This document shows positions 4,576 to 11,160 of a stretch of 46,104 bases of DNA, piece after piece. Every line of letters begins with the position of its first letter. Position 1 is the first letter of the stretch. The notes beneath the pieces were generated by a model. That model was given only the letters and a program-made list of their open reading frames with translations. It did not search any database and had not been told where the DNA came from. The translations under genes were made by a program, and so were the position numbers. The DNA is from a virus: positions 1-46,104 of the IMG/VR virus record IMGVR_UViG_3300046321_000130; one strand, given 5' to 3'.

Positions 4576-6180
4576 TTACATGAAAATAATCTGTCGTTGT
4601 CCGTTAGGCCATGTCAACACGTTGGCGAGTTTCCATGATGATGCGCCGATATTGTATCCCATTTCAAGGCTGCCCGCTACCCCTGCCGTATAACAAGCGC
4701 CCATGATGCTAGGCGTATGAGTGTGGCCTGTGTTTAACGCGATGCCCAATTTTCGGAACTGCGCGGGGCTACCTCGTGAACCATTGGTCCCCGTGTGGCC
4801 ATGCTGCCCCATTTCCACCCCTGCAAGAATCAGACTTTCATCGGTTTCATGGTATATCACATTGGGGGGGGCGTCGCCGAATTCACGCATACAGTAGGCT
4901 AGCATGTTAAATGCTTCGCTAGGGGTGTCGTGCAGGTGGTCATACCATGCAGACATACACCGTAAATACACCCGCGCATTATGGGGATCTGTTTTAAAAT
5001 CAGCATTTTTTAACCATGTGTTGATAGCCAAATCATGGTTAGATTCAATGATGTGAACCGCACCCCCTGTTACCACGTTAGCTAGTTCACCAATTACATC
5101 AGCGACTAACAAAATGTCATTTTCTACAGTATTGCCTAGGGTATGTTGTTGGAAAATGAAAGTACAGTCTTTTACATTGTGATGGTTTCTGCTTGAAAAA
5201 TCCATTACATCATGAAGTATAACATTTTCGGGCTTATATTGTAGAATCAAAGACTTGCATTTTTCAAGGTTTTGATCTTCCATTTTTTCGGCGTGAATGT
5301 CCCCAAACTGTAAAGCCGCAGGCTTCATGCCTGACACCCACGCCCCCCGTTCGTAAAAAATACCTTCATCATAGAAACCGCGTGCCCCCTGCATTATTTC
5401 TAGTTGCCTGAAAACTGGGGTTTCTTCTGTTGTATCGACGAACAGAGCGCCAATATTATGGTCTGAGGATGCGACCGCCCCCGCTTTTCTTAAGATGTAA
5501 TTGCGCTTTGTGATCGTGCCAGTAGACAGCAGAATTTTACCATGCGCCCCTTTAAGCGATGCGGTACAGTTCAGCGCAATTTTTGATGCAGGTATAACCA
5601 CATGTACCCCTTGCGGTGTGATACCTTCAAAACCTGACAGTGGATTTTTTGCAGTAGGGATTACGTTGGCTTGTGCAATAAAATGCACACCGCCAAGGGA
5701 TACTTGGCCCTCGACGATATAGGGCGTAATTTCTGGGGCATAGTATATGCCCTCGGTCACGTCTTGCGACTGCTGAAACCCGTTTTTGTTGTAGGTGAAT
5801 TTTGCCACCAACAAAACCGCGTCATTGATTGCGCAATATTCTTGCAAGGCCCCCAAGGCGACAGAATCCACTTCTGTATTGTTTTGAGCACACGTCAAAA
5901 CATAGCGGCCACGCGGTAACTGTTCGACGTGGCCTAGCGCATCATCCACGCCACCTGTAAGGGGTTTGGATTCCTGCTGTTCACGCTTCACAATGTCGTT
6001 TTTTGTTTTCAGAATGTAAGCATCGTGACGCTTTTGTAATTCTTTTTCGAGAAATTCTCCAATTTCAAAAGATGGATTTTCTTCTTGCAATTGCTCAAAA
6101 ATTGCATGCTGTTTTTCTACATTTTTTGTGCGGAAAAACCCTAACAATTGTGCAGTGGAAATAACTTCATTGTGTGGCAT
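4576..6180 (-). CDS. T5 A1-like calcineurin-type metallophosphoesterase
   Basis: A 534-residue protein of the phage metallophosphoesterase family that includes T5 A1 (similar length), a pre-early protein required for host DNA degradation and completion of phage DNA transfer. An N-terminal segment (GRYVLTCAQNNT, about residue 90) is typical of these phage proteins. The metal-binding motifs follow in order: GDIH (about 293), HDVMDFSSRNHHN (about 322), ESNHD (about 380), GQHGHTGTNGSRGS (about 460) and GHTHTP (about 485). A two-metal phosphodiesterase or nuclease activity is known for the fold; the host-takeover role is inferred from the A1 resemblance. It has its own promoter (6248-6270), and AAGGTG precedes the ATG. 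It sits next to a HAD phosphatase, recalling the A1/dmp pairing in T5. Confidence 0.82.
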   Translation of the reverse strand: MPHNEVISTAQLLGFFRTKNVEKQHAIFEQLQEENPSFEIGEFLEKELQKRHDAYILKTKNDIVKREQQESKPLTGGVDDALGHVEQLPRGRYVLTCAQNNTEVDSVALGALQEYCAINDAVLLVAKFTYNKNGFQQSQDVTEGIYYAPEITPYIVEGQVSLGGVHFIAQANVIPTAKNPLSGFEGITPQGVHVVIPASKIALNCTASLKGAHGKILLSTGTITKRNYILRKAGAVASSDHNIGALFVDTTEETPVFRQLEIMQGARGFYDEGIFYERGAWVSGMKPAALQFGDIHAEKMEDQNLEKCKSLILQYKPENVILHDVMDFSSRNHHNVKDCTFIFQQHTLGNTVENDILLVADVIGELANVVTGGAVHIIESNHDLAINTWLKNADFKTDPHNARVYLRCMSAWYDHLHDTPSEAFNMLAYCMREFGDAPPNVIYHETDESLILAGVEMGQHGHTGTNGSRGSPAQFRKLGIALNTGHTHTPSIMGACYTAGVAGSLEMGYNIGASSWKLANVLTWPNGQRQIIFM

Positions 6181-6221
6181 ATAAGCACCTTATCAAATAC
6201 CGGGACCGCCGGATTGTCGCG

Positions 6222-6241
6222 GATTGAACAAACTGTTCAAT
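6222..6241 (-). other. Leader hairpin upstream of the A1-like gene
   Basis: ATTGAAC pairs with GTTCAAT around a 5-nt loop directly after the predicted transcription start of the A1-like mRNA. A 5' hairpin of this kind could stabilise the message. Confidence 0.5.
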
Positions 6242-6247
6242 GCTGAT

Positions 6248-6270
6248 ATTGTAGCATGCTTTTTTGTTGC
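6248..6270 (-). promoter_or_regulatory. Leftward promoter of the A1-like gene
   Basis: On the minus strand GCAAC starts a 17-bp spacer ending AAAGCATGC, then TACAAT with TGC in front (extended -10). The start is predicted near 6241, leaving a leader of about 60 nt. AGCATGC is repeated immediately upstream. No TTGACA-like -35 is present. Confidence 0.68.
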
Positions 6271-6285
6271 ATGCTTACAACAAAC

Positions 6286-6774
6286 TCAAAAACCTTGTTT
6301 TGAAGGGACGTATACGCCCCGAATGTTGAACCTGTCGCTGATTTTCAATAATTGTGGCCCGTTGTCTTCGTACACGGTAAACTTGGCATTTTTAAATGGA
6401 ATAAGATTAAAAAATTTTACAAGCCCCGAAATCTTCAAAATTGCGCCACTCGTGCTGTCGCCGTGGGGTCTACTGATTAAATAATCGGGCGCCCCCAATT
6501 TATCGGCCAAAAATTTAAAATCAGGCTCTCGCATTTCCCGCGCAGTGGCGATTATCACATAACATGAGGGATCAAGCAAATCGGTTTTGTATTGTTCCCA
6601 GAGGGGGCCAGGTTGATCCTCGTATGCCCTATGTTCATTCTCTCGCCAATAGTCTAAATCAATTCGAGTACCTTTTTCGGGGTCTGTAATTGTTCGATAC
6701 CGGTGCAAACTACACACAACTACACCATCCATATCATAAATGGATACGCGCAGAATTTTAGATTTTGAAGGCAT
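6286..6774 (-). CDS. HAD-superfamily phosphatase, possible nucleotidase
   Basis: A 162-residue protein if started at the ATG at 6774; an in-frame TTG lies four codons upstream. HAD motif I is YDMDGVVV (about residues 13-20, nucleophile and acid Asp), motif II is the ATAR segment (about 84), and motif IV is YEDNGPQ near the end. Between them, SRPHGDSTSGAILK holds candidate motif III residues. Known members act on phosphorylated nucleotides or nucleic-acid ends. A deoxynucleotidase role like that of T5 dmp would fit its position beside the A1-like gene, but this is inference. It overlaps the upstream membrane-protein gene by 17 bases and is probably translationally coupled to it. Confidence 0.78.
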   Translation of the reverse strand: MPSKSKILRVSIYDMDGVVVCSLHRYRTITDPEKGTRIDLDYWRENEHRAYEDQPGPLWEQYKTDLLDPSCYVIIATAREMREPDFKFLADKLGAPDYLISRPHGDSTSGAILKISGLVKFFNLIPFKNAKFTVYEDNGPQLLKISDRFNIRGVYVPSKQGF

Positions 6775-6976
6775 GATAAAACCCAATCAGTGAAGTTAAT
6801 AGATATACAGAGTTTAACGCAACGAGATACAATTTTCGTTGTTTTATTTCAACAAAAATGAAAATAATTGTACCTACAATGAATAAAGAGTAGCCTATTT
6901 GGAAAGATCTAAAAGCCAGAAAGAAAGCCCCGGCTACGCTCACAGCAGTCGAAAACCAAATCAAGAATTTTAGCAT
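6758..6976 (-). CDS. Small membrane protein with three predicted transmembrane helices
   Basis: A 72-residue protein. I chose the ATG at 6976 because GGGAGAAA lies six to ten bases before it. Almost the whole length is hydrophobic: helices near residues 3-20, 26-42 and 48-66 are separated by short charged loops (EIKQRK). The pattern resembles one end of PnuC-like transporters and small phage membrane proteins, but it is too short to assign. It overlaps both neighbours (7 bases with the metalloprotease gene, 17 with the HAD gene), so the three form a tight operon. A role at the inner membrane early in infection is possible but unproven. Confidence 0.75.
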   Translation of the reverse strand: MLKFLIWFSTAVSVAGAFFLAFRSFQIGYSLFIVGTIIFIFVEIKQRKLYLVALNSVYLLTSLIGFYHAFKI

Positions 6977-7341
6977 TTTGTTTTCTCCCAAGCCTGCGCG
7001 GTGGAATATTCGCAAGGTTCAAGGCCACATTGTAGCATCAAAAGCGCCCATCTTTTACCGTGCCATTGTTTTTTGGGGGGTTCCCCATTTAAGCACGCAT
7101 CTACATAATGACACAATTCATGCACCAAAATTGTGCGCAAAGTGTATAGTGGGCTTGCCTGCATGAGTTTGTCGCAGATAACAATTTTTGCCCCCTGTTG
7201 ATACCCTGCTTTTGTTTTAAGCCTACCAGATAATGCAACAGTAGGAAAATAACAATTTTTTAATTGCGGATATTTTGCAACAAAAAAAGCCCATTGTTTT
7301 TCGAGTGTTTCTTGTGCTAGGTCTTGCCGTTCGTTTTTCAT
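6970..7341 (-). CDS. SprT-like zinc metalloprotease
   Basis: A 123-residue protein with the start placed at the ATG at 7341; upstream in-frame starts are only TTG or GTG. The zinc-binding site HELCHYVDA is at residues 74-82, and a third ligand candidate is in HGKRW (His 94), the usual SprT-like arrangement of HExxH then HGxxW. The length fits a minimal SprT domain without the C-terminal zinc ribbon. SprT/Spartan proteins are associated with cleaving proteins bound to DNA; in this phage block a role in clearing host DNA-bound proteins or in host takeover is conjecture. It is the first gene of the leftward operon with the membrane protein and the HAD phosphatase. Confidence 0.82.
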   Translation of the reverse strand: MKNERQDLAQETLEKQWAFFVAKYPQLKNCYFPTVALSGRLKTKAGYQQGAKIVICDKLMQASPLYTLRTILVHELCHYVDACLNGEPPKKQWHGKRWALLMLQCGLEPCEYSTAQAWEKTKC

Positions 7342-7417
7342 GGTTGATTGCGTGAAATAGTGAAGCCCAAAGATTAGCACATTTTCAGCCAATAATTATT
7401 TTATTTTGTGTGCAATA

Positions 7418-7440
7418 ACAACAAAAATTCATGCTACAAT
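7418..7440 (+). promoter_or_regulatory. Rightward promoter of the block-specific type
   Basis: ACAAC starts a 17-bp spacer ending CATGC, followed by TACAAT with an extended -10 TGC. It matches the leftward promoter of the A1-like gene but points away from the protease operon. Downstream there is only a GGTTTGCC/GGCAAACC hairpin (about 7444-7488) and no gene. Confidence 0.6.
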
Positions 7441-7540
7441 ATAAGGTTTGCCTAAAAATTTTTCAGCGCCTATAAAAATGGGCAAACCCCATTCATTGTA
7501 TCATGAAAATAGTTGAAAATAAATTTTATTTTTCGCAAAA

Positions 7541-7620
7541 ACAACACAAAAGCAGGGTACAATGAGGCAGTGGTAATGTAGGCCAAATTTTTGGCCCGAC
7601 TGTTGTTTTTAAACAACAGT
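7541..7620 (+). promoter_or_regulatory. Promoter-leader module B
   Basis: ACAAC, 12 more bases, then TACAAT (7558-7563), the leader GAGGCAGTGGTAATGTAG, and hairpins GGCCAAA/TTTGGCC (7581-7596) and ACTGTTGTTT/AAACAACAGT (7599-7620). The ATG in the leader is followed at once by TAG, a start-stop pair behind a GAGG box. No protein gene follows on this strand. Confidence 0.6.
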
Positions 7621-7676
7621 TTGCTCTAACACAAAATCCATACCTATGTCAAGTGTAGGGTTATTTTATTTCCACA

Positions 7677-7720
7677 TGTGGATAAGTCTAGGTTTTACCT
7701 ATGAAAAGCCATGTGGATAA
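7677..7720 (+). other. Two perfect DnaA boxes in direct repeat
   Basis: TGTGGATAA, the complement of the consensus TTATCCACA, occurs at 7677-7685 and 7712-7720, 35 bp apart in the same orientation, beside AT-rich DNA (TTATTTTATTT just upstream). This is the classic binding site of the host initiator DnaA and suggests an origin or a DnaA-regulated promoter. Confidence 0.7.
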
Positions 7721-7907
7721 CCTGTGAAAAGCTGTAGAATCGACGATCTTTATTTTTTGAGGGCATAGTATAGGTAACGCGAAAAATCGCATCTTGGGGC
7801 TTGTAGGTGCCTTGATGAGGATTCCCGATTTTCCCTACTTTCCCAAAATTTCCCCTTCTTCTAAGGGTTTACCCTATTAGGGGTTTTAATTAAATATTTG
7901 TATAAAA

Positions 7908-7960
7908 ACAACAGAAAAGTGTGATATGATATGGTTGTGGTGATGTGAGCCCCATTTTTG
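7908..7960 (+). promoter_or_regulatory. Promoter-leader module C
   Basis: ACAAC, 12 more bases, then TATGAT (7925-7930), the leader ATGGTTGTGGTGATGTGA and a GCCCCA/TGGGCG hairpin. The leader ATG is followed directly by TGA. It is the most diverged of the three modules. Its transcript would run into the terminator at 7986-8003, giving an RNA of roughly 70-80 nt. Confidence 0.52.
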
Positions 7961-7985
7961 GGCGCGCCTATTCCAAGGCAATAAA

Positions 7986-8003
7986 AAGCCCCTTTCGGGG
8001 CTT
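7986..8003 (-). terminator. Intrinsic terminator of the leftward small-gene operon
   Basis: AAGCCCC/GGGGCTT with a TTTC loop. On the minus strand it is followed by TTTTATT. It lies just past the stop of the gene at 8006 and could also stop the short RNA from module C. Confidence 0.82.
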
Positions 8004-8005
8004 GG

Positions 8006-8248
8006 TTATTTTTTCTTGAATTTTTCTTTGAACGCATTAAACACAGAATCAGGTGAAGTGAGTAACAGCCTGCCCCGTAGGTTCATGCCAGAATCTTTGG
8101 AGTATTTTTGTCTGTCTTTTAAGTGGTCATCTTGTTGCTTTGCCATACACTCAAAAGCCTGCGCATGCGGTGTGCTAATCCAATTATACGCTGATACGCC
8201 GTTAGCCCTTACAAGGGCTCTAGATGCTCTGTACTCTGCCTTGGACAT
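8006..8248 (-). CDS. Hypothetical small basic protein
   Basis: An 80-residue protein I do not recognise. It is rich in Lys and Arg and ends FKEKFKKK; the middle (AFECMAKQQDDHLKDRQKY) is helical and charged. There are no membrane segments. AAGGGG precedes the ATG at a good distance, which supports the start. A copy of the dispersed motif (8260-8270) lies just upstream of the gene, and the terminator at 7986-8003 closes it. It sits downstream of four smaller genes in the same orientation but is separated from them by about 120 bases, so it may have its own promoter in the TATA-rich stretch near 8300-8320. Confidence 0.7.
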   Translation of the reverse strand: MSKAEYRASRALVRANGVSAYNWISTPHAQAFECMAKQQDDHLKDRQKYSKDSGMNLRGRLLLTSPDSVFNAFKEKFKKK

Positions 8249-8366
8249 AATAACCCCTTACCCTAAGCCGTGGCGGTTGCCAGCAGTTTGCCTAGAGCGT
8301 GGGATTATTATATTATATTATTTCAAGTGTGAATGTAAGTTTAGCTAATTTATAGTATCTTTTTGT

Positions 8367-8540
8367 CTAGCCCCATTCGTCAGCATATTGCGCAGCCGTT
8401 GAAGGTAGGTAAAATTTTATGGCCTTGTCATAGTCTGAGGCAAACGACAAGGTTACCCAATAGCTATGTCCCATATAGCGCTGTAAGGCTCTGCCCTTGG
8501 AATCCAGAACTATATAGCAGAGGGTTGTTTTACTTGCCAT
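8367..8540 (-). CDS. Hypothetical 57-residue protein
   Basis: This small frame reads MASKTTLCYIVLDSKGR at the start and ends AAQYADEWG. Its ATG lies inside the end of the upstream gene (overlap 8530-8540, the ATG followed shortly by the upstream TAA), the usual layout of translationally coupled phage genes. The sequence looks like a compact beta/alpha protein with no membrane segment. Function is unknown. The coupling and sensible composition are the main support. Confidence 0.6.
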   Translation of the reverse strand: MASKTTLCYIVLDSKGRALQRYMGHSYWVTLSFASDYDKAIKFYLPSTAAQYADEWG

Positions 8541-8748
8541 GCTTGTCTACCTCTTCAAAGGGCACGAGCTTTTCACCCACATGGAAATACATTGTGTACC
8601 CATCACGCTTCATCGTGCCCACATCTCTGATGCTGCAATAAGGGCCATAGCCCAGCCTAAAATCAAGCCCCTTATGCCAGTCTATAGCACAAGCCCATAT
8701 AGTGTTGTATTTTCTGCCATAGGCAGCATGCAAGGTTACTAGCATCAT
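8530..8748 (-). CDS. Hypothetical 72-residue protein
   Basis: I do not recognise it. It is rich in aromatic residues and Gly (LDFRLGYGPYCSIRDVG) and has a charged C-terminus (VPFEEVDKHGK), suggesting a small beta-sheet fold. The start is an ATGATG preceded by AGGG. It overlaps the upstream membrane-protein gene by four bases and the downstream gene by eleven, so it is a middle member of the leftward operon 9039 to 8367. Confidence 0.65.
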   Translation of the reverse strand: MMLVTLHAAYGRKYNTIWACAIDWHKGLDFRLGYGPYCSIRDVGTMKRDGYTMYFHVGEKLVPFEEVDKHGK

Positions 8749-8921
8749 TTATCCCTAGTGAAATGGTCAAATACCATAAAAAGCAGACCCGACAAAATGA
8801 CCAGTATCAGGCCAATCATGGCTTTAGAGATACTTCCATACATCATAGCAGCTAACGCAATGAAGAATCCAAAAAAGAATAGATGATAAATAAAAAACAC
8901 CATACAGATATTTATAAGCAT
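8745..8921 (-). CDS. Small membrane protein, two predicted helices
   Basis: A 58-residue protein, MLINICMVFFIYHLFFFGFF at the N-terminus, with a second hydrophobic segment (MIGLILVILSGLLFMVF) and a short charged C-terminus (DHFTRDK). AAGGGGC precedes the ATG. The stop overlaps the next start (ATGA type). Two-helix proteins of this size are common among phage membrane effectors, including some holins, but it is not next to a recognisable endolysin, so lysis is only one possibility. Confidence 0.62.
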   Translation of the reverse strand: MLINICMVFFIYHLFFFGFFIALAAMMYGSISKAMIGLILVILSGLLFMVFDHFTRDK

Positions 8922-8922
8922 G

Positions 8923-9039
8923 TTAGCCCCTTATCAGTGTAACAAGTAAAGAAACCCAACCAGCAACAGCCACTAGCACAGTGATGATAACACCAAAACC
9001 TAGAAAGGTAGAATCGGTGTCTTGTTGTTTATTTTTCAT
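8923..9039 (-). CDS. Tiny single-span membrane protein, 38 residues
   Basis: A short polar N-terminus (MKNKQQDTDSTF) precedes one hydrophobic helix (GVIITVLVAVAGWVSLLVTL) and a basic end (IRG). A purine-rich GAAAG lies ten or so bases before the ATG. It ends one base before the next membrane-protein gene and is the promoter-proximal member of the operon. Function is unknown. The tight spacing and clean amphipathic layout argue that it is real. Confidence 0.55.
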   Translation of the reverse strand: MKNKQQDTDSTFLGFGVIITVLVAVAGWVSLLVTLIRG

Positions 9040-9068
9040 GATCTGCTTTCATGTGATGAAGTAATACC

Positions 9069-9097
9069 ATTACAACACATAAAAATAAATTGCGCAA
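9069..9097 (-). promoter_or_regulatory. Leftward promoter of the small-gene operon
   Basis: On the minus strand TTGCGC, a 17-bp spacer and TGTAAT with TGT in front (extended -10). It lies about 30 bases before the start of the 38-residue membrane-protein gene. Confidence 0.55.
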
Positions 9098-9316
9098 GTG
9101 GTGAAAATACAACTTGACAGACTAGCATAGGGGGTTATGACACAAGTGATTTTTGTATTTGGTGTATACCCACCCGCATGCGGTATTTTAGATAAAATCA
9201 TCAAAGTATTTGGGTGCCATAGCCTGTATAAGTTGACCCTAAACTGAATGAAGTAAGCAAACTGTAACATATACCCTAAACTATACTAACTTCCACAAGC
9301 CCCCCAAATTTATACA

Positions 9317-9346
9317 TTGACACCCACGCCCCCTAAGTGTTATAAT
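9317..9346 (+). promoter_or_regulatory. Promoter of the terminase operon
   Basis: TTGACA, an 18-bp spacer and TATAAT, both hexamers perfect. A partial copy of the dispersed motif (CCCTAAGTG, 9331-9339) lies in the spacer, and fuller copies at 9235 and 9273 lie upstream, so a motif-binding factor could control late transcription. Confidence 0.82.
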
Positions 9347-9364
9347 CAACGAAAAGGAGTACAC

Positions 9365-9862
9365 ATGTCTAAAAATTTACCGGCCACCAACACCCCCGCT
9401 GAGGTGTTAGCAATTTCCCCAGAAGCCCTAGAAGTAGCAAATTTATACTTGGAAACCCAAGACTTAAATATTGTAGCTAATGCCCTAGGTATCCCAGTTG
9501 CCCTAGTTACCCAAACTTTAGCACGTAAAGATGTTAAGTCTTATGTAGATAACGTATTCATGAACTTAGGTTTTAATAACCAGTTTAGGATGCGAGCTGC
9601 CATGGATGCTATTATTAAAAAGAAGTTTCAAGAACTAGAAGAAGCCGATATAGGGTCTAGTAAAGATATTCTAGAGATTATGGCCCTTAGTCATAAAATG
9701 TCTATGGAGTATCTAGCCAAACAAATCGAACTTGAAAAGCTACAGTCTAGCTCAATTAAGTCTCAAGTAAACGTCCAGATTAATGACTCTGGTATAGGTG
9801 ATGGTAGCAAGTATGGCCATTTAATGAAGCAGCTACTAACACTTAATAACGAGGCTGAATAA
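9365..9862 (+). CDS. terS: Terminase small subunit (putative)
   Basis: A 165-residue protein. I chose the ATG at 9365 because AGGAG lies five bases upstream; a longer frame extends to the left into the promoter. Residues about 25-60 (ANLYLETQDLNIVANALGIP, then VTQTLARKDV) form a helix-turn-helix as in small terminases that recognise the packaging site. The rest is helical, with a polar C-terminus that would contact the large subunit. Its stop shares a base with the large-subunit start, the usual coupling. The family is assigned from size, helix-turn-helix and position before the large subunit. Confidence 0.82.
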   Translation: MSKNLPATNTPAEVLAISPEALEVANLYLETQDLNIVANALGIPVALVTQTLARKDVKSYVDNVFMNLGFNNQFRMRAAMDAIIKKKFQELEEADIGSSKDILEIMALSHKMSMEYLAKQIELEKLQSSSIKSQVNVQINDSGIGDGSKYGHLMKQLLTLNNEAE

Positions 9863-11160
9863 TGTTAAAAATTTCTAGACCGGATATTGACCGTAAATCT
9901 ATTACAGAATTTCCTGTTAGCTCTAGGTTTATAAAACTACCAATTACTAACTATTTGAAATTGTTAGGTATTTGGGAGACTATTAACGAGCCTCAGATAG
10001 CTCTAATTAACGCTATTAATAATCCTAAGTATAGATTCGTATGCGCCGCGCTTGCGCGTCGTTTAGGTAAGACTTATATTGCTAATGTAATCGGTCAATT
10101 AACAATGTTAGTACCTGGATGCAATATACTTATTATATCTCCTAACTATACGCTTTCTAGTATTTCTTTTGAGTTGCAACGTAAACTTATTAGACACTTT
10201 GATTTAGAAATGGAGCGGGATAACGTAAAAGATCGTGTGCTAGAGCTGTCTAACGGTTCAACTATACGTCTAGGGTCGCTTTCTACTGTAGATAGCTGTG
10301 TAGGTCGCTCTTATGATTTAATTATATTTGACGAAGCCGCTCTAGGTGACGGAGAAGCAGCGTTTAATATTGCTTTACGTCCTACGTTAGATAAGCCTGG
10401 TGCTAAGGCTATATTTATTTCTACGCCTCGTGGTAAAGGTAACTGGTTCTCTCGCTTTTTTGACCGAGGATTTTCTCCTGACTTCCCTGAGTGGGCTTCT
10501 ATAACTGCCGACTATACAGAGAATTCTCGTATGTCTGAATCAGACGTAGCAGAAGCACGTCGTGTAATGTCTAAGGCTGAGTTTGAGCAAGAGTACATGG
10601 CTTCATTTACTACGTTCGAAGGGCAGATATATTCCCTTGACCCTGCTCTAGTATGTGACTATGTACGACGTGATGGCGATGAAGTAATTGCCGGTCTTGA
10701 CCCCGGGTATAAAGACCCTACGGCCTTCGCCGTAATTGTTTACTCTCCGATAGATGATACTTACCATATAGTTGATGAATATCAGGATGCTGGTGCTGTA
10801 ACTTCTGTGCATGTGGACCGAATGTCTGAGCTGATTGCTCGCTGGGGTATAGAAACAATATTTATAGACTCTGCTGCAGCGCAGATGGCTGCTGACCTTG
10901 CCTACACTTATGACATCGCTACAATTAAGGGTAAGAAGTCAGTACTAGATGGAATTGCACTTGTGCAGACACTAGTAGAACAGGGTCGTATAAAAGTATC
11001 CCCACATTGCGAACATACACTATACATGTTTGACCAGTATCGCTGGGATACTAAAGAAACTGCTAGCGGCAATAGTAAAGAAAAGCCCGAACACAAGATG
11101 CCTTCTCACATGGCCGATGCTGTTAGATACGCTATCTATACGTTTACTACTGGTGGTTGA
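9862..11160 (+). CDS. terL: Terminase large subunit
   Basis: A 432-residue packaging motor with ATPase and nuclease domains. The Walker A-like motif ARRLGKT is at residues 65-71, Walker B is LIIFDEAA at about 153-160, and a motif III-like ISTPRG follows near 185. The RNase H-like nuclease domain has its acidic residues in GLDPGYKDP (about 277), IDSAAA (about 334) and ADAVRY (about 417). The length is normal. The protein pumps DNA through the portal and cuts the concatemer. Its 3' end overlaps the convergent homing-endonuclease gene by 14 bases. Confidence 0.95.
   Translation: MLKISRPDIDRKSITEFPVSSRFIKLPITNYLKLLGIWETINEPQIALINAINNPKYRFVCAALARRLGKTYIANVIGQLTMLVPGCNILIISPNYTLSSISFELQRKLIRHFDLEMERDNVKDRVLELSNGSTIRLGSLSTVDSCVGRSYDLIIFDEAALGDGEAAFNIALRPTLDKPGAKAIFISTPRGKGNWFSRFFDRGFSPDFPEWASITADYTENSRMSESDVAEARRVMSKAEFEQEYMASFTTFEGQIYSLDPALVCDYVRRDGDEVIAGLDPGYKDPTAFAVIVYSPIDDTYHIVDEYQDAGAVTSVHVDRMSELIARWGIETIFIDSAAAQMAADLAYTYDIATIKGKKSVLDGIALVQTLVEQGRIKVSPHCEHTLYMFDQYRWDTKETASGNSKEKPEHKMPSHMADAVRYAIYTFTTGG

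Larger units (their letters stand above)
7342..8005. other. Gene-free control region
   Basis: No credible gene is present. The region holds a rightward block-type promoter (7418-7440), promoter-leader module B (7541-7620), two DnaA boxes (7677-7720), module C (7908-7960) and a terminator (7986-8003). Between them are AT-rich palindromes such as AAAATAAATTTTATTTT near 7517. It looks like a combined promoter and replication-control segment at the head of the leftward block. Confidence 0.6.

Noticed and set aside
6758-6976. PnuC transporter assignment
   Set aside because: Only a loose hydrophobic pattern is shared and the protein is far too short for a transporter.
8745-9039. Holin and antiholin pair
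   Set aside because: Size fits, but there is no endolysin nearby and no dual-start motif, so lysis function is not supported.
9170-9195. CCGCATGCGG palindrome followed by TATTTTA as a terminator
   Set aside because: The loop would be too short for a stable hairpin and the T run is weak. No gene ends there.
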